Source of the DNA: Phormidesmis priestleyi Ana
Lineage (GTDB): Bacteria; Cyanobacteriota; Cyanobacteriia; Phormidesmidales; Phormidesmidaceae
Assembly (NCBI GenBank): GCA_001314865.1
Contig: LJZR01000014.1
Coordinates: 62,001 to 126,000 of the forward strand
Direction of reading: 5' to 3'
DNA length: 64,000 nucleotides
The notes beneath the pieces are model-generated. The model saw only the letters and a list, made by a program, of their open reading frames with translations. It did no database searches and was not told the DNA's origin. The position numbers and the translations under genes are program-made. Shown piece by piece: positions 37,301-47,047 of the stretch (within the stretch, counting starts at the first letter, position 1; every line of letters starts with the position of its first letter).

Positions 37301-39019
37301 CCTGGCCTGATCAGGATGCTCCTCTAGCAGGTTGCCTTGAGCCCCTAGCTGGGTTGAGAGCGACATCACCAGACGCTCACGCAGCGGGTCAATAGGGGGA
37401 TTGGTTACCTGAGCAAATCGCTGCTTGAAGTAGTCGTACAGGAGATGAGGCTTCTCGGAGAGCACGGCTAGCGGCGTATCGTTTCCCATGCAAAAAGTCG
37501 GCTCTTTGCCCTGGGCGGCCATGTCCTGAATGATCATATCCACGTCTTCGGCGGTAAAGCCAAAGGCGGTTTGCTGGGTAAGCAGCGTTTGCTCATCTAG
37601 GCGGGTTTGCTCGCTAAACAGCTGCGGTGAAATCTCTACTCGGCGCTCAGCCAGCCACTGTCCATAGGGTTGTGCTTGGGCAATGCGCTGCTTAATCTCC
37701 CAATTGTGCAAAATTTCATGGCTGTCTTCAAAGTTCACCGCTAGCATTTGGCCAGGGCCAAGTCTGCCTTTTTCAACAATGTCTTCTACTGGAATGTCAA
37801 CGACACCTGCTTCTGACGAAACAATCACATAGCCGTCTCGGGTGATGACGTAGCGAGCCGGTCGGAGACCGTTACGGTCTAGCGTTGCGCCAACCTGTTT
37901 GCCATCGCAAAATACAATGAGTGCTGGGCCATCCCAAGGTTCCTGAATGCTGCTGTAATATTCGTAGTAGTCAACAATTTCGGGATAGTCGGCCAGTTCT
38001 GGCTGGTTGTTGTAAGCCTCAGGCACCATCATGGTCAAGGCTTGAGCAGGCGATCGCCCGGTCCTCACCAGCAGTTCCATCACATTGTCTAAGTTTGCTG
38101 AGTCGCTGTTCTCTACGTTGACCACGGGCTTGAGCAGGGCTAAGTCTTCGCCCCAGCTGGGATGGGCCAAGTTGGCTTCACGCGCACTCATCCAGTTGAT
38201 GTTGCCAATGAGCGTATTGATTTCACCATTGTGTCCGAGCAATCTCATGGGATGTGCAAGCGGCCACTTAGGCAAAGTGTTCGTGCTAAATCTCCGGTGA
38301 TAAATGGCAAAAGCGCTCTTATAAGCTTCGTTTTGTAGGTCTGTGTAGAACTGACCAAGCACGGCTGATTTCACCATGCCTTTGTATACAATGGTGCGAG
38401 CCGAAAAAGAGCACACATAGGCATTGGCCAGCGCTGGACTGTCGGTTTCTTTCGCTTTTTGGGCAATCAGCTGCTCAAATCGACGACGCGCTAAAAAGAG
38501 CGATCGCTCAAGTTCATCTCCCTTGCTTTCAGCTGAAGTCACTAATGCCTGAGCAATCTGTGGCTGAAACTTAAGCGCTAAAGGCCCTAGCGTTTCAGGC
38601 GCCACAGGCACTTCTCTCCATCCTAAAAAGGTCAAACCTGTTGCACTCACCGCCTGTTCAAAAAGCGTTTGAGCCACTTTTAGGTCACTCGCTTGCTGAG
38701 GCAAAAAGACCATCGCTACGCCCGTTTGCTGAGGCGTGAATGCTTGGATTCCCGATTCGCTGGCCCATTCTTGCAGCAGCTCCCATGGAATCGCCGTCAT
38801 AATACCTGCACCATCGCCCGATGACTGGTCGGCACACAGTCCGCCCCGGTGCTCCATACAGTCCAATGCGGTTAGCGTGTCTACAACCAGGCGATGGCTG
38901 GCTCGACCTTTTTGATCGGCAATAAATCCGACGCCGCAAGCATCACGTTCTTCAACTAGCCAGCTTGGCCCCAAGGATTCCAATACATCTGTCTGAAAAG
39001 TTGTTGGGTTGAGAGTCAC
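34352..39019 (-). CDS. gltS: Ferredoxin-dependent glutamate synthase
   Basis: The enzyme makes two glutamates from glutamine and 2-oxoglutarate with photosynthetic electrons. The 1555-residue single chain has the Ntn glutaminase domain (Cys28 in ERDACGVGF becomes the N-terminal nucleophile after removal of 27 residues), the central domain, the FMN/2-oxoglutarate barrel ([57 protein letters not shown]), the 3Fe-4S cysteines in [19 protein letters not shown] and the C-terminal GXGXG-type beta-helix. No ATG precedes the nucleophile; I chose GTG 39019 because AGGTAA lies seven bases upstream (a TTG at 39043 is the alternative). The extreme C-terminus has a 9-base triplicate. Confidence 0.96.
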   Translation of the reverse strand: MTLNPTTFQTDVLESLGPSWLVEERDACGVGFIADQKGRASHRLVVDTLTALDCMEHRGGLCADQSSGDGAGIMTAIPWELLQEWASESGIQAFTPQQTGVAMVFLPQQASDLKVAQTLFEQAVSATGLTFLGWREVPVAPETLGPLALKFQPQIAQALVTSAESKGDELERSLFLARRRFEQLIAQKAKETDSPALANAYVCSFSARTIVYKGMVKSAVLGQFYTDLQNEAYKSAFAIYHRRFSTNTLPKWPLAHPMRLLGHNGEINTLIGNINWMSAREANLAHPSWGEDLALLKPVVNVENSDSANLDNVMELLVRTGRSPAQALTMMVPEAYNNQPELADYPEIVDYYEYYSSIQEPWDGPALIVFCDGKQVGATLDRNGLRPARYVITRDGYVIVSSEAGVVDIPVEDIVEKGRLGPGQMLAVNFEDSHEILHNWEIKQRIAQAQPYGQWLAERRVEISPQLFSEQTRLDEQTLLTQQTAFGFTAEDVDMIIQDMAAQGKEPTFCMGNDTPLAVLSEKPHLLYDYFKQRFAQVTNPPIDPLRERLVMSLSTQLGAQGNLLEEHPDQARLMKLESPVINDTEMAMIRKSDFPVSDISTLYAVEGGPLGLEAAIKALCDNAAKAVSTGSQILILSDRISSTGETTTLSGQQTYIPPLVAVGAVHHHLIAQGLRMETSLIVDTAQCWSTHHFACLLGYGATAICPYLALESVRHWWADKKTQKQMETGKLPVSTLNGAQTNYRKAVENGLLKILSKMGISLLSSYRGAQIFEAVGIGTDLREIAFKGSVSRLGGLSISELAQETMSFHQKAFPELTRKRLENMGFVQSRPSGEYHMNNPAMTKLLHKAVETQQYDHYEVYREQLSGRPVAALRDLLDFKSDREAIALTEVESVESIMKRFCTGGMSLGSLSREAHETLGIAMNRIGGKSNSGEGGEDAVRFEVLDDVDSNGFSATLPHLKGLQNGDTASSAIKQVASGRFGVTPEYLMSAQQIEIKMAQGAKPGEGGQLPGKKVSEYIASLRNSKPGVTLISPPPHHDIYSIEDLAQLIFDLHQINPRAGVSVKLVAEVGIGTIAAGVAKANADVIQISGHDGGTGASPLSSIKHAGLPWELGLTEVHRALMDNQLRDRVTLRVDGGLKTGWDVIMGALMGAEEYGFGSIAMIAEGCIMARVCHTNQCPVGVATQQEVLRKRFSGTPGKVVNFFYFIAEEVRSLLAKLGYRSLDEIVGRADLLVARDDVSLTKTKALDLSSLVKLPDVKSDRAWLTHGDIHSNGPVLDDDILADADVAAAIAQQGTVTKHWNVINTDRTVGARIAGAIAQKYGNTGFSGQLNLTFKGSIGQSFGAFNIGGMRLTLVGEANDYVGKGMNGGEIVIKPFEQATYQAADNVIVGNTCLYGATGGTLYASGIAGERFAVRNSKGKAVIEGAGDHCCEYMTGGVVVVLGKVGRNVGAGMTGGLGYFLDEAGDFQTRVNPEIVQVQRVLTAAGEQQLKSLIEAHANRTNSAKAKQILSDWPHYLSQFWQVVPPSEADSPEAGVQGVQGVQKDKTASTVV
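34382..34408 (-). repeat. Three 9-base tandem repeats near the gltS 3' end
   Basis: TTGTACGCC is repeated exactly three times, coding GVQ tripeptides near the protein C-terminus, ten or so residues before the stop. Confidence 0.9.
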
Positions 39020-39526
39020 GTATGTGTTACCTGAATTGCACAATCTTATATAGAAATATTAAGTGATCTTGAAGCGAGCTGTGAAGAAAAAATGCGATCG
39101 CCTTTGCCTGTCCTGCTCTTGTGTCAGTCGAGGCAACCTTCGTGAAGCCTTGTCAAGCAGGGCTGAACTCCGTGTTATTACGGCTTTATTTGTCTGGTTT
39201 GTGCGAGATTATGCGGAGAGCATAGAAGTCAGCAATTATAGACAATCGAAACACTGTCAGCACCCGGCTTTACTCGTCCGTCCACAAGGGCAAGATGAGG
39301 GAGAATTCAAACGGACTTTACGGTAGGTTCCACAGAAGCGTGCTTTTGCGGCGATCTTTTAAAAGACTGACTAGAGAAAAGACTGAAAGCTTCTTGGGCC
39401 TAGCTCTTGAGAAGTTTCTGGGAAACGCCCGTAGAAAAGCTGTCTTAAGAACTATCGCGATCGCTTAAATAAATTCTTCTTTAAGTAAATTTCTGAAAAG
39501 ATTTACCGGGCTCGCCCCTATTTCAG
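39020..39526. other. Divergent intergenic region between gltS and the glycosidase-family gene
   Basis: An AT-rich block next to gltS (39040-39060; minus-strand TATATAAGAT) could be its -10 region, at low confidence. No GTA-N8-TAC NtcA box is clear. The plus-strand reading frame at 39063-39326 looks like chance. Short repeats (GAAAAGACTGA) occur near 39360-39385. Confidence 0.4.
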
Positions 39527-41815
39527 GTGAATCTTACAAAACATCATCTAGCATCTCTGACGCTACTTGGCCCTTATCTTCTGAGCCCATTATCTGCGCT
39601 CTTTTTAACCTTGGCTATTTCCTTTAAGGACGCTATCAAAGCGCTGCTTCATGATTCTTCAGCACGCTCAGCTCAAGCGACATCTGCTCGCATTCGCCCG
39701 TCTGCGGCTAAGCGACTCACCAATGAGCGACTCACTCATGAGCGACTCACTCATGAGCGACTCACGAAGCTAACTCGGCTAACTCGGCTAACTAGGGCGC
39801 AGATCGTCTCGCTGCGACTTGTTTCGCTTGCTGTGCTAACAGGGCTGGGTTGGGCGGTTTTCAATATGGTAGAGATACGGTCTGCTACGCAGCTAGTTTC
39901 TTCTTCTGGATCTGATTTGCTGCTGCCGGGTGATGTTGCCCCTAATGCGTTGCAGGCGGTGGGTGGTATGGAAACGGCCCCAGAGGTCGCGATGGATAGG
40001 GCGTCCCACACTGTGACTGCGACCACAAATGCTCAGAGTTCTGCTGCTCAGAGTTCTGCTGCTCAGAGTTCTGCTCCGGAGCCTAGTGCAGAGGCTTTAT
40101 CTTTTCATCTGCCCTCTTTTGAGCTGCACACAGCGCAGTCAGTTGCTAAGGCGGATGATGGGGCTCGTGTGTCGGGTAATCGCATCCAGCTCAATTCTCA
40201 GGCGATCGCAGGTCGTTGGCAGCAAAGGAATGGTCGTATCGGCATTGCTAGCAGCGCGCTCACAGGGGTACTGGGGGTAGAGTTACTCAATACTCAAGAT
40301 CCTTCTGTCCAACCCGTTCGCTGGTTTTCTGCGACTGGAGACGACATTCTGACGCTGCCAGCTTGGTGGGATGCGACCGAGCGCTACATTGATATTGCTG
40401 ATCTGGTTGCAAGATCTAGATGGAGCCAGCAAGTTGTCGGCAGTACGCTACAGCTGAATATGCCTGCTAGCCAAGTGAACGGCATTCGTCAGGGCAGGCA
40501 AACCTGGGGCGATCGCATCGTGGTCGATCTCTCCGCACCCGCCACCTGGCAGCTAGAAGACGCCGATACCTACACCGTCACCATCAATGGCACCATCACC
40601 CCTCAAATGGTGCGCTCCTTTCGCGCCGCTTCCTCAACCCTAATCACTCAGCTCCATGTAGCGCCGCTCAGCGGTCGCACAGTGCTCAAAATTAAAACCC
40701 GAGAGGGCGCACAGCCGCAAATTTGGTCTACGGGTAATCCTGCTCGCATCGTGATCGACATTCGTCGCGACGCCATGATTGAGCGAGACGTGGCTTGGGC
40801 TCCAGGATTACGCTGGCGGCAGCAGTATGTCAGCGTGGGCTCGCATCGCTTTCCGGTGTATATGTTCATTGCTCGCCCCAACCCCGCTACCTTGGCGCTT
40901 AGACCGATTCACGCTCGTGCTGGCAGCGCCATTGGCATTGAACCTCTCGTGACTCAGGCACAGCGTCAGCAGGTAGCGGGCGCTGTCAATGCAGGCTTTT
41001 TCAATCGCAATAATCAGCTGCCATTGGGCGCTGTTCGCAACAATGGCCAATGGGTTTCTGGCCCTATTTTAGGACGGGGCGCGATGGCCTGGAACGAACA
41101 GGGCGACTTGTTCATGGATCGTTTTGTGCTCTCTGAAGTGGTTAGAACCCAATCAGGGGCAGCGCTGCCCGTGCTAGCGCTCAACAGTGGCTATGTGCAG
41201 GCGGGGATCGGTCGCTACACTAGCGGCTGGGGCACTACCTATGCGCCAATTGTCGATAATGAAGTGGTCGTTGCCGTGCAAGGCGATCGCATCCTCTCTC
41301 GTCAGACGCTAGGCAAAGCTGGTAGTGGCAGTGTTGCTATCCCTGCCAATGGCTACTTATTGACCTTGCGTAGCAACAATAGCGCTGCTGACAAATTTGT
41401 CCCAGGGGAGCAAATTACGGTAGAGAGCCAAAGTCAGCCTGCTCTGTTTGACCAGTATCCCAATGTTATGGGCGGCGGCCCGCTGCTGATTCGCGATCGC
41501 AATATCGTGCTTAATCCGCAGCTAGAAGGCTTCAGCACTAACTTTATTCAAGGTGTTGCCCCGCGAACAGCCGTTGGTAAAACTGCTGATGGCACCTGGA
41601 TTATTGCAACGATGCACGACCGAGTGGGCGGACGAGGGCCTACGCTGAGTGAAACCGCTCAAATAATGCAGCAGCTGGGCGCGGTTGACGCGCTTAACTT
41701 AGACGGCGGCAGTTCTTCGAGTCTGTATTTGGGTGGGCAGCTGCTCAATCGTTCACCTCGCACGGCAGCAAGAGTCAACAATGGTATTGGCTTATTCGTG
41801 ACTGGCGGGGAATAA
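39527..41815 (+). CDS. Membrane-anchored phosphodiester glycosidase (NAGPA/DUF2233) family exoprotein
   Basis: The 762-residue protein has a hydrophobic stretch near the start (about residues 10-28) and a clearer membrane helix at about 97-115, then a linker with AAQSS repeats, an AMIN-like beta region (about 215-420), and a C-terminal phosphodiester glycosidase domain (about 470-760). The latter shows GAVNAGFFN, MGGGPLLI, PRTAVGKTADGTWIIATMHDR and NLDGGSSSSLYLGG. The family includes the enzyme that uncovers mannose-6-phosphate; bacterial members are linked to exopolysaccharide or wall glycans. The start is GTG 39527; no ATG lies before the first helix. The substrate is unknown. Confidence 0.82.
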   Translation: MNLTKHHLASLTLLGPYLLSPLSALFLTLAISFKDAIKALLHDSSARSAQATSARIRPSAAKRLTNERLTHERLTHERLTKLTRLTRLTRAQIVSLRLVSLAVLTGLGWAVFNMVEIRSATQLVSSSGSDLLLPGDVAPNALQAVGGMETAPEVAMDRASHTVTATTNAQSSAAQSSAAQSSAPEPSAEALSFHLPSFELHTAQSVAKADDGARVSGNRIQLNSQAIAGRWQQRNGRIGIASSALTGVLGVELLNTQDPSVQPVRWFSATGDDILTLPAWWDATERYIDIADLVARSRWSQQVVGSTLQLNMPASQVNGIRQGRQTWGDRIVVDLSAPATWQLEDADTYTVTINGTITPQMVRSFRAASSTLITQLHVAPLSGRTVLKIKTREGAQPQIWSTGNPARIVIDIRRDAMIERDVAWAPGLRWRQQYVSVGSHRFPVYMFIARPNPATLALRPIHARAGSAIGIEPLVTQAQRQQVAGAVNAGFFNRNNQLPLGAVRNNGQWVSGPILGRGAMAWNEQGDLFMDRFVLSEVVRTQSGAALPVLALNSGYVQAGIGRYTSGWGTTYAPIVDNEVVVAVQGDRILSRQTLGKAGSGSVAIPANGYLLTLRSNNSAADKFVPGEQITVESQSQPALFDQYPNVMGGGPLLIRDRNIVLNPQLEGFSTNFIQGVAPRTAVGKTADGTWIIATMHDRVGGRGPTLSETAQIMQQLGAVDALNLDGGSSSSLYLGGQLLNRSPRTAARVNNGIGLFVTGGE
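39711..39797 (+). repeat. 15-base and 9-base tandem repeats in the glycosidase-family gene
   Basis: Four units of AGCGACTCACTCATG (39711-39770; outer copies diverged) are followed by three units of TAACTCGGC (39771-39797). They code RLTHE and LTR repeats on the cytosolic side of the membrane helix. Confidence 0.9.
40031..40075 (+). repeat. Three 15-base tandem repeats in the glycosidase-family gene
   Basis: GCTCAGAGTTCTGCT is present three times without change, coding AQSSA pentapeptides in the linker after the membrane helix. Confidence 0.9.
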
Positions 41816-42239
41816 TATACATGAAGCAATCCCCTGCACCGCGTATTTTGTGATTTTGATGCGTTGTTTAATCCCAAAGGATGAAGAGTCTGTAGAGAAG
41901 CTGCTTTATTAGCCGGTGGACGCTACACCTTTTTTAAGGGTCTTGCTAAGATCAACCAGCTGATAGCTTGGCATATGAGCCTAATTCATATGAGCCAATT
42001 ATTATGAAGCCATAGTTGAGCAGTTGAGCCAACAATGAGTTGAGCCGAGAGTTAGCCGAGAGTTGAGCCGACATTTAATTGAGTTGAGCCAACATTTCTT
42101 TTTGAAAAGGCCTGAAAAAAGGCCTGAAAAAATCAGAATCCTCTGTTGTCATCAGAAGTTTCTATCGCCATAAGTTTCTATGGCTTAACTGCCTGTTCAA
42201 AGACCCAATCAGAACACCGTAAGAGGAGATCATTCCAAC
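41816..42239. other. Intergenic region with GTTGAGCC repeats upstream of the cupin gene
   Basis: Irregular copies of GTTGAGCC and GAGCCAA fill about 41975-42095, and AAAAGGCCTGAAAA occurs twice at about 42104-42130. No gene is seen. AAGAGGAGAT just before 42240 is the cupin ribosome site. Confidence 0.5.
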
Positions 42240-42656
42240 ATGGTTCAAACTCAAGAGTTACTACCCACCGTTAAGCCAGAAGAATCTAAGAGCTTTGCAG
42301 GTGTCGCTGCAACTGAGCTGAGGCCTTGGGGCTCGTTCACAGTTTTGGAAGAGGGCGCTGGTTACAAAATTAAGCGGATTGAGGTTAAGCCCGGTCATCG
42401 TCTGAGCTTGCAGATGCATCACCATCGTAGTGAGCATTGGATCGTTGTTTCTGGTACCGCTAAAGTAACCTGCGGCGAGCAGGAGATTATGCTCTGCACG
42501 AATCAGTCTACCTATGTGCCTGCCTGCACTAACCATCGCCTAGAAAACTCTGGCGTAATTCCGCTAGTACTCATCGAAGTTCAAAACGGTGAGTACTTAG
42601 GTGAAGATGACATTACTCGCTTCCAGGATGACTACGCCCGCAGTTCTGACCGGTAG
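42240..42656 (+). CDS. Cupin of the mannose-6-phosphate isomerase type II family
   Basis: The 138-residue protein is a single cupin barrel: RPWGSFTVLEEG, YKIKRIEVKPGHRLSLQMHHHRSEHWIVVSGTA (metal ligands His and Glu in the HHHRSEHW motif) and TYVPACTNHRLEN, exactly as in the C-terminal isomerase domain of bifunctional ManC/AlgA enzymes. Free-standing forms are annotated as mannose-6-phosphate isomerases or related sugar isomerases. It could feed mannose-6-phosphate to the GDP-mannose/fucose route of gmd and fcl; that is inference. A strong ribosome site (AAGAGGAGAT) precedes ATG 42240, and a terminator follows. Confidence 0.85.
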   Translation: MVQTQELLPTVKPEESKSFAGVAATELRPWGSFTVLEEGAGYKIKRIEVKPGHRLSLQMHHHRSEHWIVVSGTAKVTCGEQEIMLCTNQSTYVPACTNHRLENSGVIPLVLIEVQNGEYLGEDDITRFQDDYARSSDR

Positions 42657-42728
42657 GTAGTTCTGCTCAACAGGCAGTTCTAACCAGTAGGTTCAAAGTT
42701 GGGTATTACTGAGCATCTGTTAAAAAAA

Positions 42729-42752
42729 GGAGCACTACAGTGCTCCTTTTTT
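42729..42752 (+). terminator. Terminator of the cupin gene
   Basis: GGAGCAC (42729-42735) pairs with GTGCTCC (42740-42746) around a 4-base loop, followed by a T-run to 42752. The run of A before the stem makes it partly bidirectional. Confidence 0.9.
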
Positions 42753-42832
42753 AGTTGAGTGGAACCTAACAGCAGTTAAAGTTATTCTGTGGCTTATCTA
42801 TCTACTGTTGGCTTCTATTGTTGGCTTCTATA

Positions 42833-42922
42833 GCCAATCAACTCGTGGCCAATCAACTCGTGGCCAATCAACTCGTGGCCAATCAACTCGTGGCCATGCA
42901 ACCTCTGGCCATGAAACCTCTG
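42833..42922. repeat. Six 15-base tandem repeats
   Basis: GCCAATCAACTCGTG occurs four times exactly (42833-42892), followed by GCCATGCAACCTCTG and GCCATGAAACCTCTG. Units are contiguous with no spacers. The open minus-strand frame across it (WPRVD repeats) is a by-product. Confidence 0.92.
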
Positions 42923-42980
42923 GCCAAATCAATGCAATGCTTATCGATTTAGCTTGATCCCTCTGGCTACTCATATCTTC

Positions 42981-43322
42981 ATGATTCAGCTTACGTCTGC
43001 TGCCTACCAAGAAATCAACCGTTTGCGCATCAGGGCAAATCAGCCAAGCGCGCTGTGCCGATTGGATTTGCAGCCTAGCAGCTGTGCTCAGTGGTCATAT
43101 TTGCTCTCCTTGGATACCGTTGTCGCCGAGGATGACGAGGCATATTGTTATGAAGGCGATCAGGGCTGCGAACTAAGGCTGTTGGTAAAGCGCGATCGCC
43201 TCGACTACATCCGCAATCTCAAAATCGATTTTTCCGAAGATTTGATGGGGGGAGCCTTTCGTTTCGATAATCCTTTAGCGACTGAAAGCTGTCGCTGTGG
43301 ATATGCATTTGCCATCCGCTAG
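42981..43322 (+). CDS. IscA/HesB-family iron-sulfur protein
   Basis: The 113-residue protein has the A-type carrier layout: IQLTSAAYQEINRL at the start and three cysteines in the canonical places, Cys35 and the C-terminal pair Cys104 and Cys106 in ESCRCGYAF. A-type carriers bind or deliver Fe-S clusters. The middle is diverged from classical IscA (extra Cys in YCYEGDQGC), so it belongs to a side branch seen in cyanobacteria near rpsL. I chose ATG 42981; an earlier in-frame start at 42954 would add nine residues outside the family. It precedes rpsL by 188 bases. Confidence 0.8.
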   Translation: MIQLTSAAYQEINRLRIRANQPSALCRLDLQPSSCAQWSYLLSLDTVVAEDDEAYCYEGDQGCELRLLVKRDRLDYIRNLKIDFSEDLMGGAFRFDNPLATESCRCGYAFAIR

Positions 43323-43432
43323 TCCCTGCTAGTCTCTATTTTTCCTGATTCGATCAAGTTTTGCCGACTCTATTTACTGCTCCCCTCCTCAGTTCCTCAC
43401 TTGGCAATTTCAATAACCTTCTTAAAATAAGT

Positions 43433-43462
43433 TTGACAAGGTCAAAAATAACTTGATAGTAT
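43433..43462 (+). promoter_or_regulatory. Probable sigma-70-type promoter of the str operon
   Basis: TTGACA (43433-43438), an 18-base spacer and TAGTAT (43457-43462) match the housekeeping consensus, about 50 bases before the rpsL ATG. Confidence 0.55.
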
Positions 43463-43510
43463 CGGAACTCATGAAAACTTATTTTGCGGAGTAATTACCC
43501 CCCGCCCTAT

Positions 43511-43885
43511 ATGCCTACGATTCAACAGCTCATTCGCACTGAGCGCTCAAAAGCCACTAAAAAGACGAAGTCTCCGGCGCTGAAAAGCTGCCCTCAGCGT
43601 CGTGGCGTCTGCACTCGTGTATACACCACAACGCCTAAAAAGCCCAACTCAGCTTTGAGAAAGGTTGCTAGGGTTCGATTGACATCAGGGTTCGAGGTAA
43701 CCGCCTACATTCCTGGTATTGGTCACAACTTACAGGAGCATTCTGTGGTTATGATTCGTGGAGGCCGTGTCAAAGACCTCCCTGGCGTTCGTTACCACAT
43801 TATTCGCGGTACCCTCGACACAGCGGGCGTTAAAGACCGCCGTCAGGGTCGCTCCAAATATGGCGCCAAAAGGCCCAAAGAATAG
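43511..43885 (+). CDS. rpsL: 30S ribosomal protein S12
   Basis: The 124-residue S12 lies at the decoding centre. It begins [15 protein letters not shown] and has the conserved [28 protein letters not shown] (with the Lys that changes in streptomycin resistance) and the second loop [20 protein letters not shown] chose ATG 43511; an earlier in-frame start at 43484 would add nine unlikely residues. GCGGAG lies about 19 bases upstream. It opens the str operon. Confidence 0.97.
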   Translation: MPTIQQLIRTERSKATKKTKSPALKSCPQRRGVCTRVYTTTPKKPNSALRKVARVRLTSGFEVTAYIPGIGHNLQEHSVVMIRGGRVKDLPGVRYHIIRGTLDTAGVKDRRQGRSKYGAKRPKE

Positions 43886-44283
43886 CCCCACAAACGAATA
43901 GGTCAATAGACCTGAAACAAAAGACCTAAGACAATAGACCTAAGAAAAAGCCGTTTGGTTAAATCCATACAGCCTGAAGTCATACATTCTGACAGTTCTG
44001 GTGTAGCCTAACTGATCCATAGTCCAGTCGAGTAATGCTGATACTCCTGGTCAACATCTTTTAGGTTCGTTGCGCTTTACACCCCCAAGTCATGGTTAGC
44101 AATTCACAGGGTTAATCGTCCCGATTAATCCGGGGGCTTAAGTCATCGCTGCCAACCTTTGGGGTTGTGGCAGTTAGTGATTGCCAAGCCCTATGAAGAG
44201 AGCAAGCCACAGACTTAAAGACAAGCTAATCTTTTTGTCACTCATCCATTTCTCAAACATCACTCGCACAAGGTTAAAGCCTA
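43886..44283. other. 398-base gap between rpsL and rpsG
   Basis: No gene is seen. It starts with repeated AGACCTAAGA-type words (43900-43945) and contains a short hairpin (TTAATCG 44112-44118 with CGATTAA 44122-44128) flanked by ACCCCCAAGTC and CGGGGGCTTA that extend it partly. A structured leader or internal processing site is possible. Confidence 0.45.
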
Positions 44284-44754
44284 ATGTCACGCCGTTCAGC
44301 TGCGCAAAAGCGCACGGTTCCCGCCGATTCTGTCTATAACAGCCGTTTAGTGAGCATGATGTCTCGTCGCATTATGCTCAGTGGTAAAAAGTCTGTCGCC
44401 AACAAAATTCTCTATGGTGCCTTCAAGATTATTGAAGAGCGCACGGGTAGTGAGCCCCTTGAAATATTTGAGCAGGCTGTTCGTAATACAACGCCCCTTG
44501 TAGAGGTCAAAGCCCGCCGAGTAGGGGGTGCTACCTATCAGGTGCCAATGGAAGTTCGCTCTGAGCGGGGTACGGCCCTATCTCTTCGTTGGTTGACTCA
44601 GTTTTCTCGTTCTCGCGGCGGGCGCACCATGGCAATGAAATTGGCCAATGAGCTCATTGACGCTGCTAACGAGACGGGTGGCGCGGTCCGTAAGCGCGAA
44701 GAAACCCATCGGATGGCTGAAGCGAACAAAGCCTTTGCTCACTATCGTTACTAG
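44284..44754 (+). CDS. rpsG: 30S ribosomal protein S7
   Basis: S7 starts assembly of the 30S head and contacts mRNA and E-site tRNA. The 156-residue protein begins [19 protein letters not shown] and contains [39 protein letters not shown] and the C-terminal [21 protein letters not shown]. Length and all conserved blocks are normal. It is second in the str operon. Confidence 0.97.
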   Translation: MSRRSAAQKRTVPADSVYNSRLVSMMSRRIMLSGKKSVANKILYGAFKIIEERTGSEPLEIFEQAVRNTTPLVEVKARRVGGATYQVPMEVRSERGTALSLRWLTQFSRSRGGRTMAMKLANELIDAANETGGAVRKREETHRMAEANKAFAHYRY

Positions 44755-44885
44755 AATCGGTCTCAACCTTGTCTTAAATCGGCTTCTTAAATCGGCTTAA
44801 GCTTTAGTGGTGTGTTATCCGAACTAGCGCACCACTAAACGGGCGAGTAATTTTTCGAATTATCTTTTTATAATAGTTAGGCTTG

Positions 44886-44917
44886 TAGGATCTGTTGTCA
44901 CTAGGATCTGTTGTCAC
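44886..44917. repeat. 16-base tandem duplication ahead of fusA
   Basis: TAGGATCTGTTGTCAC occurs at 44886-44901 and 44902-44917, about 17 bases before the fusA ribosome site AGGAGG. Confidence 0.9.
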
Positions 44918-44942
44918 TGCGGCTAGCTAACAGGAGGTCATT

Positions 44943-47018
44943 GTGGCCCGTAACATTCCCATAGAAAAGATCAGAAATATTGGGATTGCTGCGCATATTG
45001 ATGCTGGCAAAACCACAACGACTGAGCGAATTTTGTTCTACTCAGGTGTTGTCCATAAAATCGGTGAAGTCCACGACGGAAATGCTGTGACCGATTGGAT
45101 GGAGCAAGAGAAAGAGCGGGGCATTACAATTACAGCTGCTGCAATTTCTACGACGTGGAACGACCATCAAATCAATATTATTGATACCCCTGGTCACGTA
45201 GACTTCACTATTGAGGTGGAGCGCTCAATGCGTGTGCTGGATGGCGTTGTTGCTGTTTTTTGTTCGGTAGGCGGTGTGCAGCCTCAGTCTGAGACGGTCT
45301 GGCGACAAGCAGACCGATACAAGGTGCCGCGTATCGCCTTTGTTAACAAGATGGATCGGACTGGCGCGAACTTTTTTAAAGTTTATGAGCAGGTGCGGGA
45401 TCGATTGAGGGCCAAAGCTGTCCCCCTCCAGATTCCTATTGGCGCTGAAGATAAGTTCGAAGGCGTGATTGATTTGGTGCAGATGAAGGCGCACATTTAC
45501 ACCAACGACTTAGGGACAGACATTAAAGTCTCTGATATTCCTGAGGGGATGATGGCAGTGGCGCAGGAGTATCGCACTATTTTGGTGGAGGCGATCGCTG
45601 AAGCGGACGATGCTCTGATGGAGCGCTACCTCGAAGGCGAAGAAATATCTTCCGAAGCTCTGATGGCAGGCATTCGAAAAGCTACTATTCATGACAAAAT
45701 GGTGCCAATGCTGTGTGGCTCAGCCTTCAAGAACAAGGGTGTACAGCTCTTGCTAGATGCTGTGGTAGACTACCTGCCCTCACCACCCGAAGTTCCTGCT
45801 ATTCAAGGCATTCTGCCAAATGGGGAAACGGGTACTCGTCAGGCCAGAGACGATGAGCCAGCCGCCGCGCTGGCGTTTAAAATCATGGCTGATCCCTATG
45901 GTCGTCTTACCTTTATTCGTGTGTACTCAGGTGTTTTAAAAAAAGGCAGCTATGTTTACAACGCCACTAAAGACAAGAAAGAGCGCATTTCGCGGCTGAT
46001 TATCTTAAAGGCTGACGACCGCATTGAAGTGGACGAGATGCGAGCAGGTGACTTGGGCGCTGCACTAGGCTTTAAAGATACCTTTACAGGTGATACCATT
46101 TGCGATGCCGATGCACCCATTGTGCTGGAGTCGCTCTACATTCCTGAGCCAGTTATCTCGGTAGCGGTTGAGCCTAAGACCAAGCAAGACATGGAGAAGC
46201 TTTCAAAGGCACTCCAGTCGCTTTCTGAAGAAGATCCTACCTTCCGGGTGAGTATCAACCCAGAAACCAATCAAACCGTGATTGCGGGCATGGGTGAGCT
46301 TCATTTGGATATACTGGTCAATCGCATGCTACGCGAGTTTAAGGTAGAGGCAAACATTGGTGCCCCTCAAGTTGCCTATCGCGAAACGGTGCTCAAGTCT
46401 GCGAATGCAGAAGGCAAATTCATTCGGCAAAGTGGCGGCAAGGGCCAGTTTGGCCATGTCGTTATTGAGCTAGAGCCTGCTGAAGAGGGCTCAGGTTTTG
46501 AGTTTGTCAGTAAAATTGTAGGAGGAGCCATTCCAAAAGAATTTATTAGCCCAGCTGAGCAAGGCATGAAAGAGGCTTGCGAATCTGGTATTCTAGCCGG
46601 ATATCCATTAATTGATGTAAAGGTTACATTGGTGGATGGTTCTTATCACGACGTTGACTCCTCGGAGATGGCATTCAAAATTGCTGGCTCTATGGCAGTC
46701 AAGGAAGCAGTGATGAAAGCTTCTCCGGTTCTTTTGGAACCCATGATGAAGGTCGAAGTGGAGGCTCCAGAAGACTTCCTCGGTGACGTGATGGGAGATC
46801 TTAACTCTCGTCGTGGTCAAATCGAGGGGATGGGCTCAGAGGAGGGTGTCACCAAAGTTACCGCTAAGGTGCCTTTGGCTGAGATGTTCGGTTACGCAAC
46901 CGACATTCGCTCAAAGACCCAGGGAAGAGGCTCCTTCTCTATGGAGTTCAGTCAGTACGAGGAAGTTCCGCGTAACGTGGCTGAGGCGATAATCGCCAGA
47001 AACAAAGGGAACGCATAG
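44943..47018 (+). CDS. fusA: Elongation factor G
   Basis: EF-G drives translocation with GTP. The 691-residue protein has the G-domain motifs AHIDAGKTT, the switch region [16 protein letters not shown] and NKMDR, then domains II-V ([14 protein letters not shown] and the C-terminal [22 protein letters not shown]). The start is GTG 44943, preceded at good distance by AGGAGG. It is third in the str operon; tuf follows after 29 bases. Confidence 0.97.
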   Translation: MARNIPIEKIRNIGIAAHIDAGKTTTTERILFYSGVVHKIGEVHDGNAVTDWMEQEKERGITITAAAISTTWNDHQINIIDTPGHVDFTIEVERSMRVLDGVVAVFCSVGGVQPQSETVWRQADRYKVPRIAFVNKMDRTGANFFKVYEQVRDRLRAKAVPLQIPIGAEDKFEGVIDLVQMKAHIYTNDLGTDIKVSDIPEGMMAVAQEYRTILVEAIAEADDALMERYLEGEEISSEALMAGIRKATIHDKMVPMLCGSAFKNKGVQLLLDAVVDYLPSPPEVPAIQGILPNGETGTRQARDDEPAAALAFKIMADPYGRLTFIRVYSGVLKKGSYVYNATKDKKERISRLIILKADDRIEVDEMRAGDLGAALGFKDTFTGDTICDADAPIVLESLYIPEPVISVAVEPKTKQDMEKLSKALQSLSEEDPTFRVSINPETNQTVIAGMGELHLDILVNRMLREFKVEANIGAPQVAYRETVLKSANAEGKFIRQSGGKGQFGHVVIELEPAEEGSGFEFVSKIVGGAIPKEFISPAEQGMKEACESGILAGYPLIDVKVTLVDGSYHDVDSSEMAFKIAGSMAVKEAVMKASPVLLEPMMKVEVEAPEDFLGDVMGDLNSRRGQIEGMGSEEGVTKVTAKVPLAEMFGYATDIRSKTQGRGSFSMEFSQYEEVPRNVAEAIIARNKGNA

Positions 47019-47047
47019 TTAGTTTTAGGAACACACAAGAAAAATTC

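Larger units (their letters stand above)
42657..42980. other. Intergenic region between the cupin and IscA-like genes
   Basis: It holds the cupin terminator (42729-42752), a duplicated TTGGCTTCTATTG near 42809-42831 and a six-unit repeat array (42833-42922). No gene is supported. Confidence 0.6.

Noticed and set aside
39063-39326. 87-codon plus-strand frame between gltS and the glycosidase-family gene
   Set aside because: Cys/Arg-rich and featureless, in a divergent promoter region. No support for translation.
42833-42922. Possible CRISPR array
   Set aside because: The 15-base units are directly joined with no spacers and there are no cas genes. The same holds for 22379-22453 and 10484-10660.
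42828-43010. Minus-strand frame coding WPRVD repeats
   Set aside because: It arises from the 15-base non-coding tandem array, overlaps the IscA-like gene start on the other strand and has no family features or ribosome site.
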